DNA from: RYN-230 sp963844695
Lineage (GTDB): Bacteria > Actinomycetota > Actinomycetes > Streptosporangiales > Streptosporangiaceae
Direction: 5' to 3'
Assembly (NCBI GenBank): GCA_963844695.1
Contig: CAWJPL010000002.1
Span: forward strand, 186,001 to 250,000
Length of the DNA: 64,000 nucleotides
Made by a program: the position numbers and the translations under genes. Below, in pieces: positions 9,617 through 19,094 of the stretch (position 1 is its first letter; every line of letters begins with the position of its first letter). A model generated the notes under the pieces. The model had not been told where the DNA came from and made no database searches. It worked only from the letters and a program-made list of their open reading frames with translations.

Positions 9617-9836
9617 GGGGCCTTCCTCGGGGTAACCACGCCCCGGGACGAAGGATCGGCGGCCGCAGTTTCCTGGCTCCCGGATCGGCGCTTCCCTCAG
9701 CCTTCCCACCGCGGCGCGGTGGTGGCGTCCTTGCGGGTCGCTCCCCGGTGACAGTGGCGGGACCGCGCCGGATTCGCACCGGCTTCCCTGCCCTGCCGTC
9801 GATGGACGGGAAAACCTCACCACACCCGTGCCCCCT
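9617..9836 (-). promoter_or_regulatory. cobalamin riboswitch with RBS hairpin
   Basis: Read on the minus strand, 9751-9783 gives the conserved core GCCGGTGCGAATCCGGCGC followed by GGTCCCGCCACTGT. The B12 box, AGCCAGGAAACTGCGG, lies at 9663-9678. A final short stem, GCCCC/GGGGC (9640-9644 with 9617-9621), encloses AGGAAGG, the likely ribosome binding site of cobN. This suggests translational shut-off of the operon when adenosylcobalamin binds. The family call rests on the two conserved boxes and their spacing; exact ends are approximate. Confidence 0.93.
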
Positions 9837-9894
9837 GGTCAAGCGGGCCCCGGCGGGCGCAGGCGGCCGGACGCGCCGGGTCCGGCACCGGCAT

Positions 9895-9946
9895 TCATGA
9901 TCATGGGGTTACCGGGGGTGGAGCCCCGGCAACCCCATGATCATGA
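9895..9946. terminator. long perfect hairpin between aldo-keto reductase and cob operon
   Basis: Arms 9895-9910 and 9931-9946 are perfectly complementary over 16 bp (TCATGATCATGGGGTT and its complement). One mismatch and a second 6-bp stem (CCGGGG/CCCCGG) follow, with a 6-base loop. It lies 8 bp past the reductase stop and 60 bp upstream of the riboswitch. There is no T-run on either strand. A factor-independent terminator or insulator is likely; a protein-binding palindrome is possible because the outer arm itself contains TGATCA. Confidence 0.7.
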
Positions 9947-9953
9947 TTTGTGG

Positions 9954-10820
9954 TTAGTGGCTGGCCTCGATGGAGTCGGTGATCGCGTTGAACTCCTCGC
10001 CGGTGAGCTCGAGACCCGCGGCGGCGATGTTGTCCGCCACGTGCTCGGGCGAGCCGGACCCCGGGATCGGCAGGACCTGCGGGGACCGGGCCAGCAGCCA
10101 GGCCAGCGCGACCTGCTGCTCGCTGGCGCCCAGGCGCTTCGCGGCGTTGAGCACCCCCGCGATCTTCTCGGTCTGCTGAATCGGCGCCCAGGGCAGGAAC
10201 GCGAGATTCTCCTGCGTGCTCAGGTCCAGGACCGACTCGGCGGAGCGGTCGTTCACGTTGTAGCGGTTCTGCGCCGACACGACCGGGACGATGCCCTGGG
10301 CCTCCCCGATCTGCTCGGGGGAGAGGTTCGACACCCCGACGTGCCGGATCTTGCCCTCGGCCTTCAGTTCAGCCAGGGCGCCGATCGAGTCGGCCAGGGG
10401 GACCTTGGGGTCGAGCACATGGAACTGGTAGAGGTCGATCTGCTCCAGCCGCAGCCGCCGCAGGCTGCCCTCGCACGCCTCACGGAGGTGCTCCGGGCGG
10501 CCGTCAGGCTCCCAGCGGCCCGGGCCGGGTCGCAGGAACCCGCCCTTGGTCGCGATCACCAGGCCGTCCGGATACGGGTACAGGGTCTCGGCGATGAGCG
10601 TCTCGCTCACCTCAGGGCCGTAGGAGTCGGCCGTGTCGATGAAGTTGACGTCCAGTTCCAGCGCCCGGCGCAGCGCCGCCTTGGCCTGCTCGCGGTCCGC
10701 CGGCTCGCCCCAGATCCCCGAGCCCGTGATGCGCATCGCGCCGTAGCCCAGCCGGTTAACCGTGAGGTCGCCGCCGATGTCTATGGTGCCGGCCGCCGCG
10801 GCCGTCGTGTTTCCCGCCAT
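9954..10820 (-). CDS. aldo/keto reductase
   Basis: The 288-residue TIM-barrel oxidoreductase probably reduces aldehydes or ketones with NADPH. The catalytic tetrad is visible: Asp and Tyr in FIDTADSYGPEVSE, Lys in VIATKGGF and His in LYQFHVLD. The cofactor-binding end has LPIPGSGSPEHVADN. The gene is monocistronic, with a strong hairpin after its stop and a 170-bp gap to the divergent cheR gene. The substrate is not predictable. Confidence 0.92.
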   Translation of the reverse strand: MAGNTTAAAAGTIDIGGDLTVNRLGYGAMRITGSGIWGEPADREQAKAALRRALELDVNFIDTADSYGPEVSETLIAETLYPYPDGLVIATKGGFLRPGPGRWEPDGRPEHLREACEGSLRRLRLEQIDLYQFHVLDPKVPLADSIGALAELKAEGKIRHVGVSNLSPEQIGEAQGIVPVVSAQNRYNVNDRSAESVLDLSTQENLAFLPWAPIQQTEKIAGVLNAAKRLGASEQQVALAWLLARSPQVLPIPGSGSPEHVADNIAAAGLELTGEEFNAITDSIEASH

Positions 10821-10989
10821 GAGTCCTCCTCGCGCGTACGTGGGCTCCAGCTTTTCAGTTCCGCATCAAGATCGTGCGGCGGGGTAGGCACTGCGGCCCG
10901 AAAGCTCGCGCCGCCGACCGGGCGATTACGGTAAGTAAAAGGTACAATGCTCTAAGTGACCAGATTCTGTTGGTCTGAGGCGAGGTCAG
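10821..10989. promoter_or_regulatory. divergent promoter region (aldo-keto reductase / cheR)
   Basis: This 169-bp gap separates two divergent starts. TACAAT at 10943-10948 is a good -10 hexamer for the rightward genes, but I see no clear -35 partner at 16-18 bp. A purine-rich stretch (GAGGCGAGG) precedes the cheR start at 10990. Confidence 0.35.
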
Positions 10990-11725
10990 ATGACGACACG
11001 GGGAGCAGCCGCGGTGGGCCAGGCGGACCTGGCCAGCCTGGCTCGGGCGTCTGGCCTCGCCCTGCAGTCCTACCGGCAGGCCCACGTGTCTGCGTGCGTG
11101 GCCCGCGCGCTGGCCCGGCACGGGACGCAGAGCGTGGCGGGCCTGGCCCGGCTGTGCCGGCGGGACCCGGCCGTCCGGGCCGCCCTGCGGCGCAGCATCC
11201 TGGTCCCGGTGACCGGGCTGTTCCGTGACCCAGAACAGTTCGAGTTGCTGGAGGAGCGGGTACTGCCCGGGCTGCTCGGCGCGCCGCAGCGGCTTTAGTG
11301 CCTGGTCAGCTGGCTGCTCGGACGGCTCGGAACTGTACAGCGTGGTCCTCATCCTGCAGCGGCTCGGCGCCCTGGCCCGCAGCCGCCTGCTCGGCTCAGA
11401 CCTGTCCGCCGGCCGGGTCGAACTGGCCCGGCGGGGCGCGATGGTGTCCGCGACGGTGCGCCGGGAAGCCCGCCCGGTGCTCCGCTGGGAGCGCCGTGAC
11501 CTGCTCCGCGAGCCGCCCCCGCCGGGGGCCTTCGATCTCGTGCTGTGCCGGAACGTGACCATCTATTTCGAGCCGCCCGCCCAGCGGGCCGTGTACGTCA
11601 AGCTCGCCGCCGCGCTGGGGCCCGACGGGGTCCTCATGCTGGGCACGTCCGAGCGGTTGCTGGCCCCGGGCCAGTTCGGCCTGGCCGCGGCGGGACCGCA
11701 CCTGTACCGGAGGGCCGCGGCGTGA
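10990..11725 (+). pseudogene. CheR-type protein-glutamate methyltransferase, frameshifted
   Basis: The family uses SAM to methylate receptor glutamates. The N-terminal helical domain (SYRQAHVSACVARALARHG) and LVPVTGLFRDPEQFELL are in one frame. The SAM-binding half (SAWSAGCSDGSELYSVV, LVLCRNVTIYF) is in another. The shift is near 11294, where one extra T creates a TAG stop; removing it gives a standard CheR of about 245 residues. No receptor, CheA, CheW or CheB gene is nearby. The overlapping gene downstream is a sensor kinase, so this is a non-chemotaxis CheR. The stop overlaps the kinase GTG as GTGA. Confidence 0.85.
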
Positions 11726-14712
11726 GGGGCGGCCTGACCCAGCGGGTGCTGCTGGCCAGCGTCGCCATAGGCGCCGTGGTGCTGGGCTGTTTCGCGGTTC
11801 TCGTGGTCGCCCTCGTCAGCCTGCACAACGAAGAACGAAATGCCGACCAGGCCGGGGACGTCCTGGCCGCCTCGAACCTGCTCGAGCGGTCCGTCCTCGA
11901 CCTGGAGACCGGGCTGCGCGGCTACCTGCTCAGCGGCCGGACGCGTGTTCCTCCAGCCATACCACACCGCCGAGAGCGGCGTACCCAGCTCAGGTCCGTG
12001 AGCTCGACCAGCTGACGGCTGGGCAGCCAAGCCTGCACGGACGGGCGGACAGGCTGGGCGCAGGCGTGACCGCGTACGTCCGGGAGTGGACCGATCCCGT
12101 TGTCGATTTGAGCATCTCCAACCTCGCGGCGGCCCGGGCTATGGAAGCGGGCGGCGGGGGCAAGGCCCGGGTCGATGTGCTGCGCCAGCAGTTCAACGCG
12201 CTGGACAGGCAACAGCACGTGCTCAGCGCGCAGCAGCGCAGTGCCTCCGAGAGGACCGGACGGCTGACCTTCATCCTCGGCGCGGTGAGTTTGCTGCTGG
12301 CCGCAGTGGTGATCACTGGTCTCGCCGTCTGGCTGCGCCGTGGCGTGGTGGTCCCAGCCAACCGGCTCGCGGCCGCGGTCGGCCGGCTGCGCCAGGGAGA
12401 CCTGACCGCCCGGGTCGAGGCGCGCGGAACGGCTGAGATCGGTGAGCTGACCGCCGGGTTCAACGCCATGGCGGAGGAACTAGAGGCGGCCCGGGACGAG
12501 GTCGAACAGCAGAACGCCGAGCTCCAGGGTCAGCAGGCCGAGCTGCAGCGGGTGCTGTCGTCGGCGGAACGGCAGAAACAGGAGGCCGAGGCGCTGCACC
12601 ACTTCGGCGAGCAGCTGGCCGCCCAGACCCAGATCGAGCAGGTCGCCGCGGTCGCCCTGCGGGAGATCGCAGACTACGCGCGGGCGCAGGTCGGGGCGGT
12701 GTACGTGCTCAACGAGCAGGCGGGGGTGATCACCTTCCGGGCCTCGCGGGGCATGCGGGGCGAGGACTTCACCCCCGAGCTAGCGCCGGGCGAGGGGCTC
12801 GCCGGACGGGCCGCGGCGGAGCAGCGGCCCGTCACGGCCGGCTGGGCCGAAAGCTCGATGCGCCTCCCCGGGCTGGTCGGCGAGCGGGAAGTCCGGCACG
12901 AGGTCCACCTGCCCATGCTGCACCGGGACCGGGTGATCGGCGTGCTCAGCCTGGGCCGCTCTGCGTGACGAGGAGTTCACCCCGGCGCAGATCGACCAGC
13001 TGGAGATCCTGGTGCTGAGCGCCACGCTGGCCTGCGCGGAGGCCCTGGGCCTGCGCCGCCTCGAGGTCCTCGCCGGGGAACTCGAGTCGGTGATGGACTC
13101 CACCGACCAGGGCATCTGCCGGGTGGACCTGTCCGGCCGCGTCACCTACATCAACCGGGCCGCGCTGGGGCAGACCGGCTGGACCGAGGCCGAACTCCTC
13201 GGCCGCAACGCGCACGACGCGATGCACCACACTCATCCGGACGGGACGCCTTACCCGGCCGCGGACTGCCCGCTGCTGCGCGCTGTCCGCGACAACGAGG
13301 GGACCAGGCTCAGCGGGGAGGTGTTCTGGCGCAAGGACGGCAGCCGGTTCCCGGTGGAGGCCTCGGCCTACCCGATCCGCGACGGCGGCAGCGTGCTCGG
13401 CGGGGTCATCACGTTCCACGACGTCTCCGAGCGCCGGATGGCGGAACGCCAGCTCGCCGCCCAGTACCAGACGGCCCAGGTGCTGGCCGAGGCGGAATCG
13501 GTGCAGGAGGCGCTGCCCCGGGTGCTGGAGCTCTGCTGCGATCAGCTCGGCTGGCAGATGAGTCTGGTCTGGGTGCCCGGGGAGGACGACCGGGAGCTGC
13601 GCTGCCTGGCTGCCTACGCGCGGCCCGGCCGGGAGGAGCAGCTGGCGTTGCTGAGCCACGAGACCGTGACCCTGGGCCTGGGTACGGCGGGCCAGGCCTG
13701 GCGGTGGCGGCAGCCGGTCTTCGTGTCCGGCCTGGGCGAGCCGGTACCGCCGCAGGATGGCCGGCCCCAGAATGGCCTACCCCAGAATGGCCGGTCCCAG
13801 GATGGCCTGCCGCAGGGTGGCCTGCCGCAGGATGATCAGGACGGGATGCCGCGCGGCGAGCTGGCGGTGCCGCTCACTCCGGGACGGCGAGGTCATTGCC
13901 GTGGTCCAGCTGCTCGGCCCTGAGCAGCCGCGCATCGACGGGCTGCCGGAGACGATCGAGACCATCGCGGCGCAGCTGTCCCAGTACGCGGACCGCAAGC
14001 GGAGCGACGACGACCGCCGCGCGGATGAAGGACCAGTTCGTGTCCACGGTCTCGCACGAGCTGCGGACCCCGCTGGCCGCGATGGACGGCTGGCTGCACA
14101 TCCTGCTCGACGGCGAGCCCGGCCCGCTGAACGAGGAGCAGCATCGCTTCCTGACCACGGTCAAGCGGAACAGCGACCGGCTGATGCGGCTGGTGGGTGA
14201 CCTGCTGCTGATCGGCCAGATGGACGCGGGCCGGTTCACGCTGGACCTGGGCGACGTCGATCATCGCCGAGCTGGTCGGCGAGACCGTCGCGCTGTTCGA
14301 GGGGGCGGCGGGGGAGAAGAGGATCGAGCTGAACGCCGACACCGGGCCCCGCGCGGTGGTGCTCGGCGACCGGCTGCGACTCGGCCAGCTGCTCAGCAAC
14401 CTGGTGTCCAACGCGGTCAAGTTCACTCCTGAGGGCGGCCAGGTCCGGGTCCGGGTCGGGGAGCAGGACGGCACCTGCCAGGTCGAGGTCACCGACAGCG
14501 GGATCGGGATCCCGGTGGCGGACCGGGCGCACCTGTTCGAGCGCTTCTACCGGGCGTCCACGGCCACCGGGACCGCCGGGTCCGGGCTCGGCCTGGCCAT
14601 CAGCAAGGCCATCGCCGAAGCGCACGGCGGGCACCATCCGGATCGCGGACTCCAGCAGCAGCGGCACCAGGTTCGTGGTGGAGATCCCGCTCGAGCGTGG
14701 CGGCGGAGGTGA
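11722..14712 (+). pseudogene. membrane sensor histidine kinase (CHASE3-like, HAMP, GAF, PAS, GAF), multiply frameshifted
   Basis: Domains can be traced through all three frames. A transmembrane helix follows the GTG start (VLLASVAIGAVVLGCFAVLV). A CHASE3-like extracellular segment, a second helix (12275-12335), HAMP, coiled coil and GAF end near 12960. A PAS domain (13090-13450) and second GAF follow. The kinase core has the H-box FVSTVSHELRTPLAAMDGW, N-box LLSNLVSNAVKFTPEGG, and DSGIGIP and GSGLGLAISK. Frame breaks lie near 11942, 11975, 12975, 13885, 14015, 14258 and 14630; most are one extra base. All catalytic motifs survive. The last stretch reads straight into the receiver gene, so a hybrid kinase is possible. 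Confidence 0.82.
13753..13842 (+). repeat. 15-bp minisatellite, six copies
   Basis: Six units begin with CAG at 13753, 13768, 13783, 13798, 13813 and 13828, with a strict 15-bp period. They encode a Gln-(Asp/Asn/Gly)-Gly-x-Pro pentapeptide array inside the second GAF domain of the kinase. Copy-number change would keep the frame. Confidence 0.9.
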
Positions 14713-14716
14713 CCCT

Positions 14717-15130
14717 GTGACCCAGCCGCAGCCTCAGGTCCAGGCCCAGCCCCCGGTCCGGACGGCCACCATCCTGGTCGCCGATGACGAGCAGGACATC
14801 CGCGAGCTGGTCGCCTACCGGCTCAGCCGGTCCGGCTACCGCATCATCGAGGCCCGGGACGGCGAGGAAGCGTTCCAGCTGGCCGCGGACCAGGCGCTGG
14901 ACATGGCGGTGCTGGACGTGATGATGCCGCGGCTGAACGGGGTCGACCTCACCAAGCGGTTCCGGGACGCGCCGGTCACGGAGCGGCTGCCTATCTTGCT
15001 GATGAGCGCGAGCGTGCAGGAGGCGGACATCTCGCGAGGATTCGCGGCGGGCGCGGACGGCTACCTGACCAAGCCGTTCACCCCGGATCAGCTGCTGACC
15101 CGGGTCCGGGAGTTGCTAACCCGCGCCTGA
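14717..15130 (+). CDS. single-domain response regulator (receiver)
   Basis: The 137-residue protein is a CheY-like receiver with no output domain. It has the acid pair in LVADDEQDIRELV, the phospho-acceptor Asp in MAVLDVMMPRLNGVDL and the signalling Lys in GYLTKPFTPDQL. The GTG at 14717 is the natural start, but the frame is open from the end of the upstream kinase. It may therefore be the C-terminal receiver of a hybrid kinase unless a base is wrong near 14700. Either way it is the likely phosphate acceptor of that kinase. Confidence 0.85.
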   Translation: MTQPQPQVQAQPPVRTATILVADDEQDIRELVAYRLSRSGYRIIEARDGEEAFQLAADQALDMAVLDVMMPRLNGVDLTKRFRDAPVTERLPILLMSASVQEADISRGFAAGADGYLTKPFTPDQLLTRVRELLTRA

Positions 15131-15145
15131 GCATGTGCGCCTGTC

Positions 15146-15155
15146 GAAGCGCTTC
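15146..15155. promoter_or_regulatory. LacI-family operator, downstream copy
   Basis: The palindrome GAAGCGCTTC sits in the context TCGAAGCGCTTCAA, a typical LacI-family site with a central CG. It overlaps the stop codon of the lacI-type gene and matches the palindrome upstream of the same gene (16218-16229). Confidence 0.6.
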
Positions 15156-16200
15156 AACCGCGGGCGGTGCGGTGCAGCGCAGCCTCCGGTCTCGTGAGGC
15201 TAGCGGCGCGCGTGCTGGCGCGGACGGTGAGCTTCGGGGCGAGCAGCGTGGCCGCGGGTACCGGCTGGCCGTCCAGCTTGGCCATCAGCAACCCGACCGC
15301 CTGCTTGCCCACCTCGTCGGCCGGGACGGCGATCGAGGTCAGTGGCGGGGTGGCCTGCTCGGCCAGGTCGTCCGGGCACAGGGCGAGCACCGACAGGTCC
15401 TCGCCGACCCGCCGCCCCGCGGTACGCAGCGCGTCCAGCAGCGGGCCGAGGGCGGATTCGTTGTGCACCACGATCCCGTCCAGGTGCGGGCACTGGCTCA
15501 GCAGCCTGGCCACGGTAGCCCGGACCGCGCCCGGTGCCAGGTCACAGGGCCAGGTGGCCCGGCGCAGCCTGTGCGCCCGGGCCGCCCGCTCGAAGCCGGC
15601 CTGGATGCGCTGGGCGAAGCCGGTGCCCCGCTGGTAGACCTCCGGGGGCGCCCCGATCAGCGCAACGTCGCGGCAGCCGGCCGCGGCCAGGTGCTCCGCG
15701 GAAGTCCGCCCCGCCGCCTCGAAGTCCAGGTCGATACAGGTCAGGCCGACTGGGTCGGCCGGGAAGCCGATCACCACCGCGGGCTGGCGCACGCTGCGCA
15801 GCAGCGGCAGCCGCACGTCGCGGGCTTCCACGTCCATCAGGATGATCGCGTCCACCAGCGAGGCGCCGGTCACCCGCTGCAGCCCCGCGACGCCGTCGTC
15901 CTGGGTCAGCAGCAGCACGTCGTGGCCGTAGCCGCGGGCCGCGGTCACCACCGCGGTGGCGAACCGCATGAGCACTGGCACGTAGATGCCGGAACGCATC
16001 GGCACCACCAGCGCGATGACCTTAGATCGGCTGCTGGCCAGGGCCCGCGCGCCCACGTGCGGGTGGTAGCCGAGCGCCGCGATGCTGTCCAGCACGCGTA
16101 GCCGGGTCTGCTCGGAGATCGTGCGCTTACCACTCAGCACGTAAGAGACGGTGCTCGGCGAGACATCCGCGTGCCGCGCCACGTCAGAGATCTTGACCAA
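15154..16200 (-). CDS. LacI-family transcriptional regulator
   Basis: The 348-residue repressor has the family helix-turn-helix at residues 3-23 (ISDVARHADVSPSTVSYVLS), the hinge helix ALASSRSKVIALVVP and a periplasmic-binding-type effector domain. It probably binds a sugar or related ligand. It flanks no transport or sugar gene. The upstream neighbour on the same strand is a PLP decarboxylase 148 bp away. Near-identical palindromes at both ends of the gene suggest autoregulation, perhaps with a loop of about 1.07 kb. Confidence 0.92.
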   Translation of the reverse strand: MVKISDVARHADVSPSTVSYVLSGKRTISEQTRLRVLDSIAALGYHPHVGARALASSRSKVIALVVPMRSGIYVPVLMRFATAVVTAARGYGHDVLLLTQDDGVAGLQRVTGASLVDAIILMDVEARDVRLPLLRSVRQPAVVIGFPADPVGLTCIDLDFEAAGRTSAEHLAAAGCRDVALIGAPPEVYQRGTGFAQRIQAGFERAARAHRLRRATWPCDLAPGAVRATVARLLSQCPHLDGIVVHNESALGPLLDALRTAGRRVGEDLSVLALCPDDLAEQATPPLTSIAVPADEVGKQAVGLLMAKLDGQPVPAATLLAPKLTVRASTRAASLTRPEAALHRTARG

Positions 16201-16217
16201 GGTCCCGTCCGGTCATG

Positions 16218-16229
16218 CGAAGCGCTTCG
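16218..16229. promoter_or_regulatory. LacI-family operator, promoter copy
   Basis: The perfect 12-bp palindrome CGAAGCGCTTCG lies 18 bp upstream of the lacI-type start codon. It shares the 10-bp core GAAGCGCTTC with the site at 15146-15155. Its position suits autorepression. Confidence 0.7.
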
Positions 16230-16347
16230 ACTCCTGGATGCTAGCTCTGCGAGACGGCATCTACAACGTCGAGTTACCGCCGCGATACAGCCCGGAAACG
16301 CGAGGGCCCGCACCTGGCCTGCCGCCGGGGACCCGGGCGGCCGCCGG

Positions 16348-17768
16348 TCAGCCCCGCGCGAGCTCCTCCACCCGCTCGTGCAGGCCAGCCACGGCGGCCT
16401 CCGCTTCCGGTTTCATCAGCACGCTGCGCAGGATCCGGGCTCCCGCCGCATCTACGGCAACGGAGGGGTGCCGGGCCCGGAACGCGCCCGCGTCGGCCTT
16501 CAGCGTGCTGAGGAACACCGGGTCGGGGCTGGTCATCCCGGCCTGCAGGATCCGCTCCGAGGCCAGGTCGATCCGGGACAGCGCGGCCGGCTCGGTGACC
16601 GGGAAATAGCTGACGATGTCCAGCTCAGGCTCCTGGTACAGGTCCAGCACGGAGGACTTCCCGATCAGCGCGGCCCAGGCCAGCGCCGCCCGCCGCCCGG
16701 CGGCCAGCACCTGCCCCAGGCCGTCCCGGGTCGGCGGCAGCAGCCGGAAGGTGAGCCACAGCGCCGCGGCGGCCGCGCCGGGCCTGGAGCACTCCAGGCT
16801 GATCTCCCCGAGGTGCAGCTCCGCCGAGGTGAAGTAGGTGTACGGGGAGTCGTGCAGGTAGAACCGGGCCACCCCGGGATCGCGGAACAGCACGGCGCCG
16901 CAGCCGTAGGGCTGCAGCCCGTGCTTGTGCGGGTCGACCACCACCGAGTCGCACTCGGCGATAGCCCGCCACGGCGCGGCCGGCAGCCTGAGATCCTGCT
17001 CCGCGGCGCGGTCCTCAGCCGTGCGGTCTTGCACCGGTGCGGTCCTGCGGTTGTGCGGTCCTGCGCGAGGATCGTGAAGAACCCGCCGTAGGCCGCGTCC
17101 ACGTGAACCCGGGCGCCGTGCTGCCGGCACAGCCCCAGGGCCTCGTGCACCGGGTCGATCGCGCCCAGCCCGGTCGTGCCCGCGGTCAGCACCACGGTGC
17201 CGACCCGGCCGCCGCGCAGCAGTTCGTCCAGGGCGTCGAGATCCATCCGCCCGGCGCGGTCCACGGGGACAGGGTGGCCCTCGATGCCCAGCAGGCCGCA
17301 CATCCGGCTATGCGTGTAGTGCGCGTCCGCGCTGAACGCGACGCCCCGGCCCGGGTGCAGCTCGCGGGCCACGAACAACGCCTCCAGGTTGGCCATGGTG
17401 CCGCTGGTGGTGAGGTGGCCCAGGTGGGTACCGAAGCCGAACATGTCCGCGAGTTGCGCGGTCACCTCGCGTTCCATCCGCGCGGTGGCCGGGCCGCCGT
17501 CCAGCGCGTGGTTGTTCGGGTTGATCAGCATCGCGGCCAGGTAGCCGGCCACGGCGGCCGGGTGCGGGGGCTTGAGCATCTGCCCCGCGTAGCGCGGGTG
17601 GAAGAACGGGTAGTTGTCCGCCAGCCGCTCGGTGAACTCCGCGAACGCCGCCCCGAAGCGCTCGTCGCTGACCTCCAGCGAGGGATGCGGGGTGAACGGC
17701 CCGAATCCCGCCGCCCACTCCTGGTTCGCCGCGACCGCCTGCCCGACCCACCGCTCGAGATCCACCAC
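16348..17768 (-). pseudogene. PLP-dependent decarboxylase (group II type), frameshifted at a repeat
   Basis: The fold is that of aromatic-amino-acid/tyrosine/glutamate decarboxylases. The N-terminal part has NPNNHALDGGPATARME, HLTTSGTMANLEALFVAR and HVDAAYGGFF. The C-terminal part, in another frame, has the PLP lysine in VVVDPHKHGLQPYGCGAVLF. The frame changes inside a 16-bp repeat array (17008-17070) that codes for nothing conserved. Gain or loss of one 16-bp unit would restore the frame. The whole would be about 470 residues, normal for the family. The substrate cannot be named. Confidence 0.85.
17008..17070. repeat. 16-bp imperfect tandem repeat in decarboxylase gene
   Basis: The core GCGGTC recurs at 17008, 17023, 17039 and 17055 (spacing 15, 16, 16), within units like GTGCGGTCCTGCGGTT. 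The array lies at a variable loop between two conserved blocks of the decarboxylase, exactly where its frame breaks. Because 16 is not a multiple of 3, copy number decides the frame. Confidence 0.85.
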
Positions 17769-17952
17769 CGCAGCCTAAAGGGGTCCCGGCCCCCCGGGTC
17801 CCGGGCCCCGCGCCTAGTCACGCCGGCCCCTCCCGCCCACTCTTCCCGGGTAGCGTTCGCGGCAATCGGGCAAATCACCCGCCAGAACGCACGTCACACG
17901 GGAAATGTGGGCCTGACCGTACCTCCGGGCCGCGGCTACTTCTGGGCCGCTG

Positions 17953-18969
17953 TCACTTCTGGACCACGGGGCCATGTTGCAGGCCGTCACCGTGCTCCAG
18001 GATCTCCGCCGCCCCGCGCGCGACGCAGCGCAGCGGGTCGTCCACCACCACGGCCGGGATCCCGGTGGCCGCCTCGATCCGGTCGGCCAGGCCAGGTAGC
18101 AGCGCGCCGCCGCCGGCCAGCCGGATCTTCCCGCGGACCACGTCCTCGGCCAGGTTGGGCGGGATGTCGGAGAGCATCTCCTGCACACTGTCCACGATCG
18201 CCCTGACGATGTGCTCCAGCGCCTTGGCCACCAGCCGCCCGGACACGTGCTCGACCCGGGGAGTGCGCCGCGCGGCGTCCACGCCCACCGTCTCCATCCA
18301 CCCGGTCCCGTCGTCGGCCAGGCCGAGCGTGGTCTTCAGGCTGCGCGCCGCGTTGCGCCCGAGCAACAGGCCGAGTTCCACCTTGACCGTGCTCACGATG
18401 GCCTCGTCCATGGCGTTGCCGCCGACCCGCAGCGACTGGGCCCGGACGATCTGCCCGCCGGCCACCACCGCACACTCGGTGGTACCGCCGCCCACGTCCA
18501 CGATGAACACGCCGGCGCCCTGAGCCAGGTCGAAACCGGCTCCCGCGGCCGCGGCCACCGGCTCGTCGACCATCTGGACCGTGCAGCGGGGCCGGACCAC
18601 GCTCAGGGCAGCGGCCAGCGACCGGCGTTCGACCCAGGTGGCGCCGCCTGGCACGCACACGACCGCCGCGGTCCGCAGCAGGCCCCGGCGCAGCCGGGCC
18701 CGGCGCAGGAAGCCTTGCAGCATGGCGGACGCGGCGTCGAGGTCCGCGATCACCCCGTCGCGCAGCGGGTGCAGCACCTCGACGTCTTGTGGCTCCTTGC
18801 CGGCCAGCACGTCCGCGGCCTCGCCGACGGCCACCACCCGCCCCGTCGACCGGTCCAGCGCGATAGCGGACGGCTCGTCGATGACCAGCCCACGGCCGGC
18901 CAAGGAAACCAGGGTGTTGACCGTGCCCAGGTCGATCGCCACACCCGACCGGAACCGCATGAAAGCCAC
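17953..18969 (-). CDS. MreB-like actin homologue
   Basis: The 338-residue protein belongs to the MreB/Hsp70 actin superfamily. The phosphate-1 motif is VAIDLGTVNTLVSL, phosphate-2 is IVDVGGGTTECAVV and the adenosine motif is RLAGGGALLPGLADRI. MreB normally forms membrane-bound filaments that guide wall synthesis, or spore-wall synthesis in actinomycetes. No mreC, mreD or rodA lies nearby, so this looks like a stand-alone paralogue. The residue after the first Gly-Thr is Val where MreB has Ala. Confidence 0.9.
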   Translation of the reverse strand: MAFMRFRSGVAIDLGTVNTLVSLAGRGLVIDEPSAIALDRSTGRVVAVGEAADVLAGKEPQDVEVLHPLRDGVIADLDAASAMLQGFLRRARLRRGLLRTAAVVCVPGGATWVERRSLAAALSVVRPRCTVQMVDEPVAAAAGAGFDLAQGAGVFIVDVGGGTTECAVVAGGQIVRAQSLRVGGNAMDEAIVSTVKVELGLLLGRNAARSLKTTLGLADDGTGWMETVGVDAARRTPRVEHVSGRLVAKALEHIVRAIVDSVQEMLSDIPPNLAEDVVRGKIRLAGGGALLPGLADRIEAATGIPAVVVDDPLRCVARGAAEILEHGDGLQHGPVVQK

Positions 18970-19094
18970 CCTTGCCCCGAAGTGCCGTCAGCTATCCCAA
19001 GTATTGCGCCCCCCCGACGGCCAGAGGTGGCGGGGCGGCGCCTGCGCCACCCGCCAGCGAATGGAATCTAGCGGGCGGCATGCCGTTTTGCACG

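Noticed and set aside
9611..9842. An N-terminal extension of CobN starting at 9842
   Set aside because: The extension would translate the cobalamin riboswitch, and CobN homology begins at MPSAGIVLISASDTD.
13753..13842. Possible CRISPR-like array
   Set aside because: The 15-bp units are directly abutting with no spacers and encode a pentapeptide repeat inside a GAF domain.
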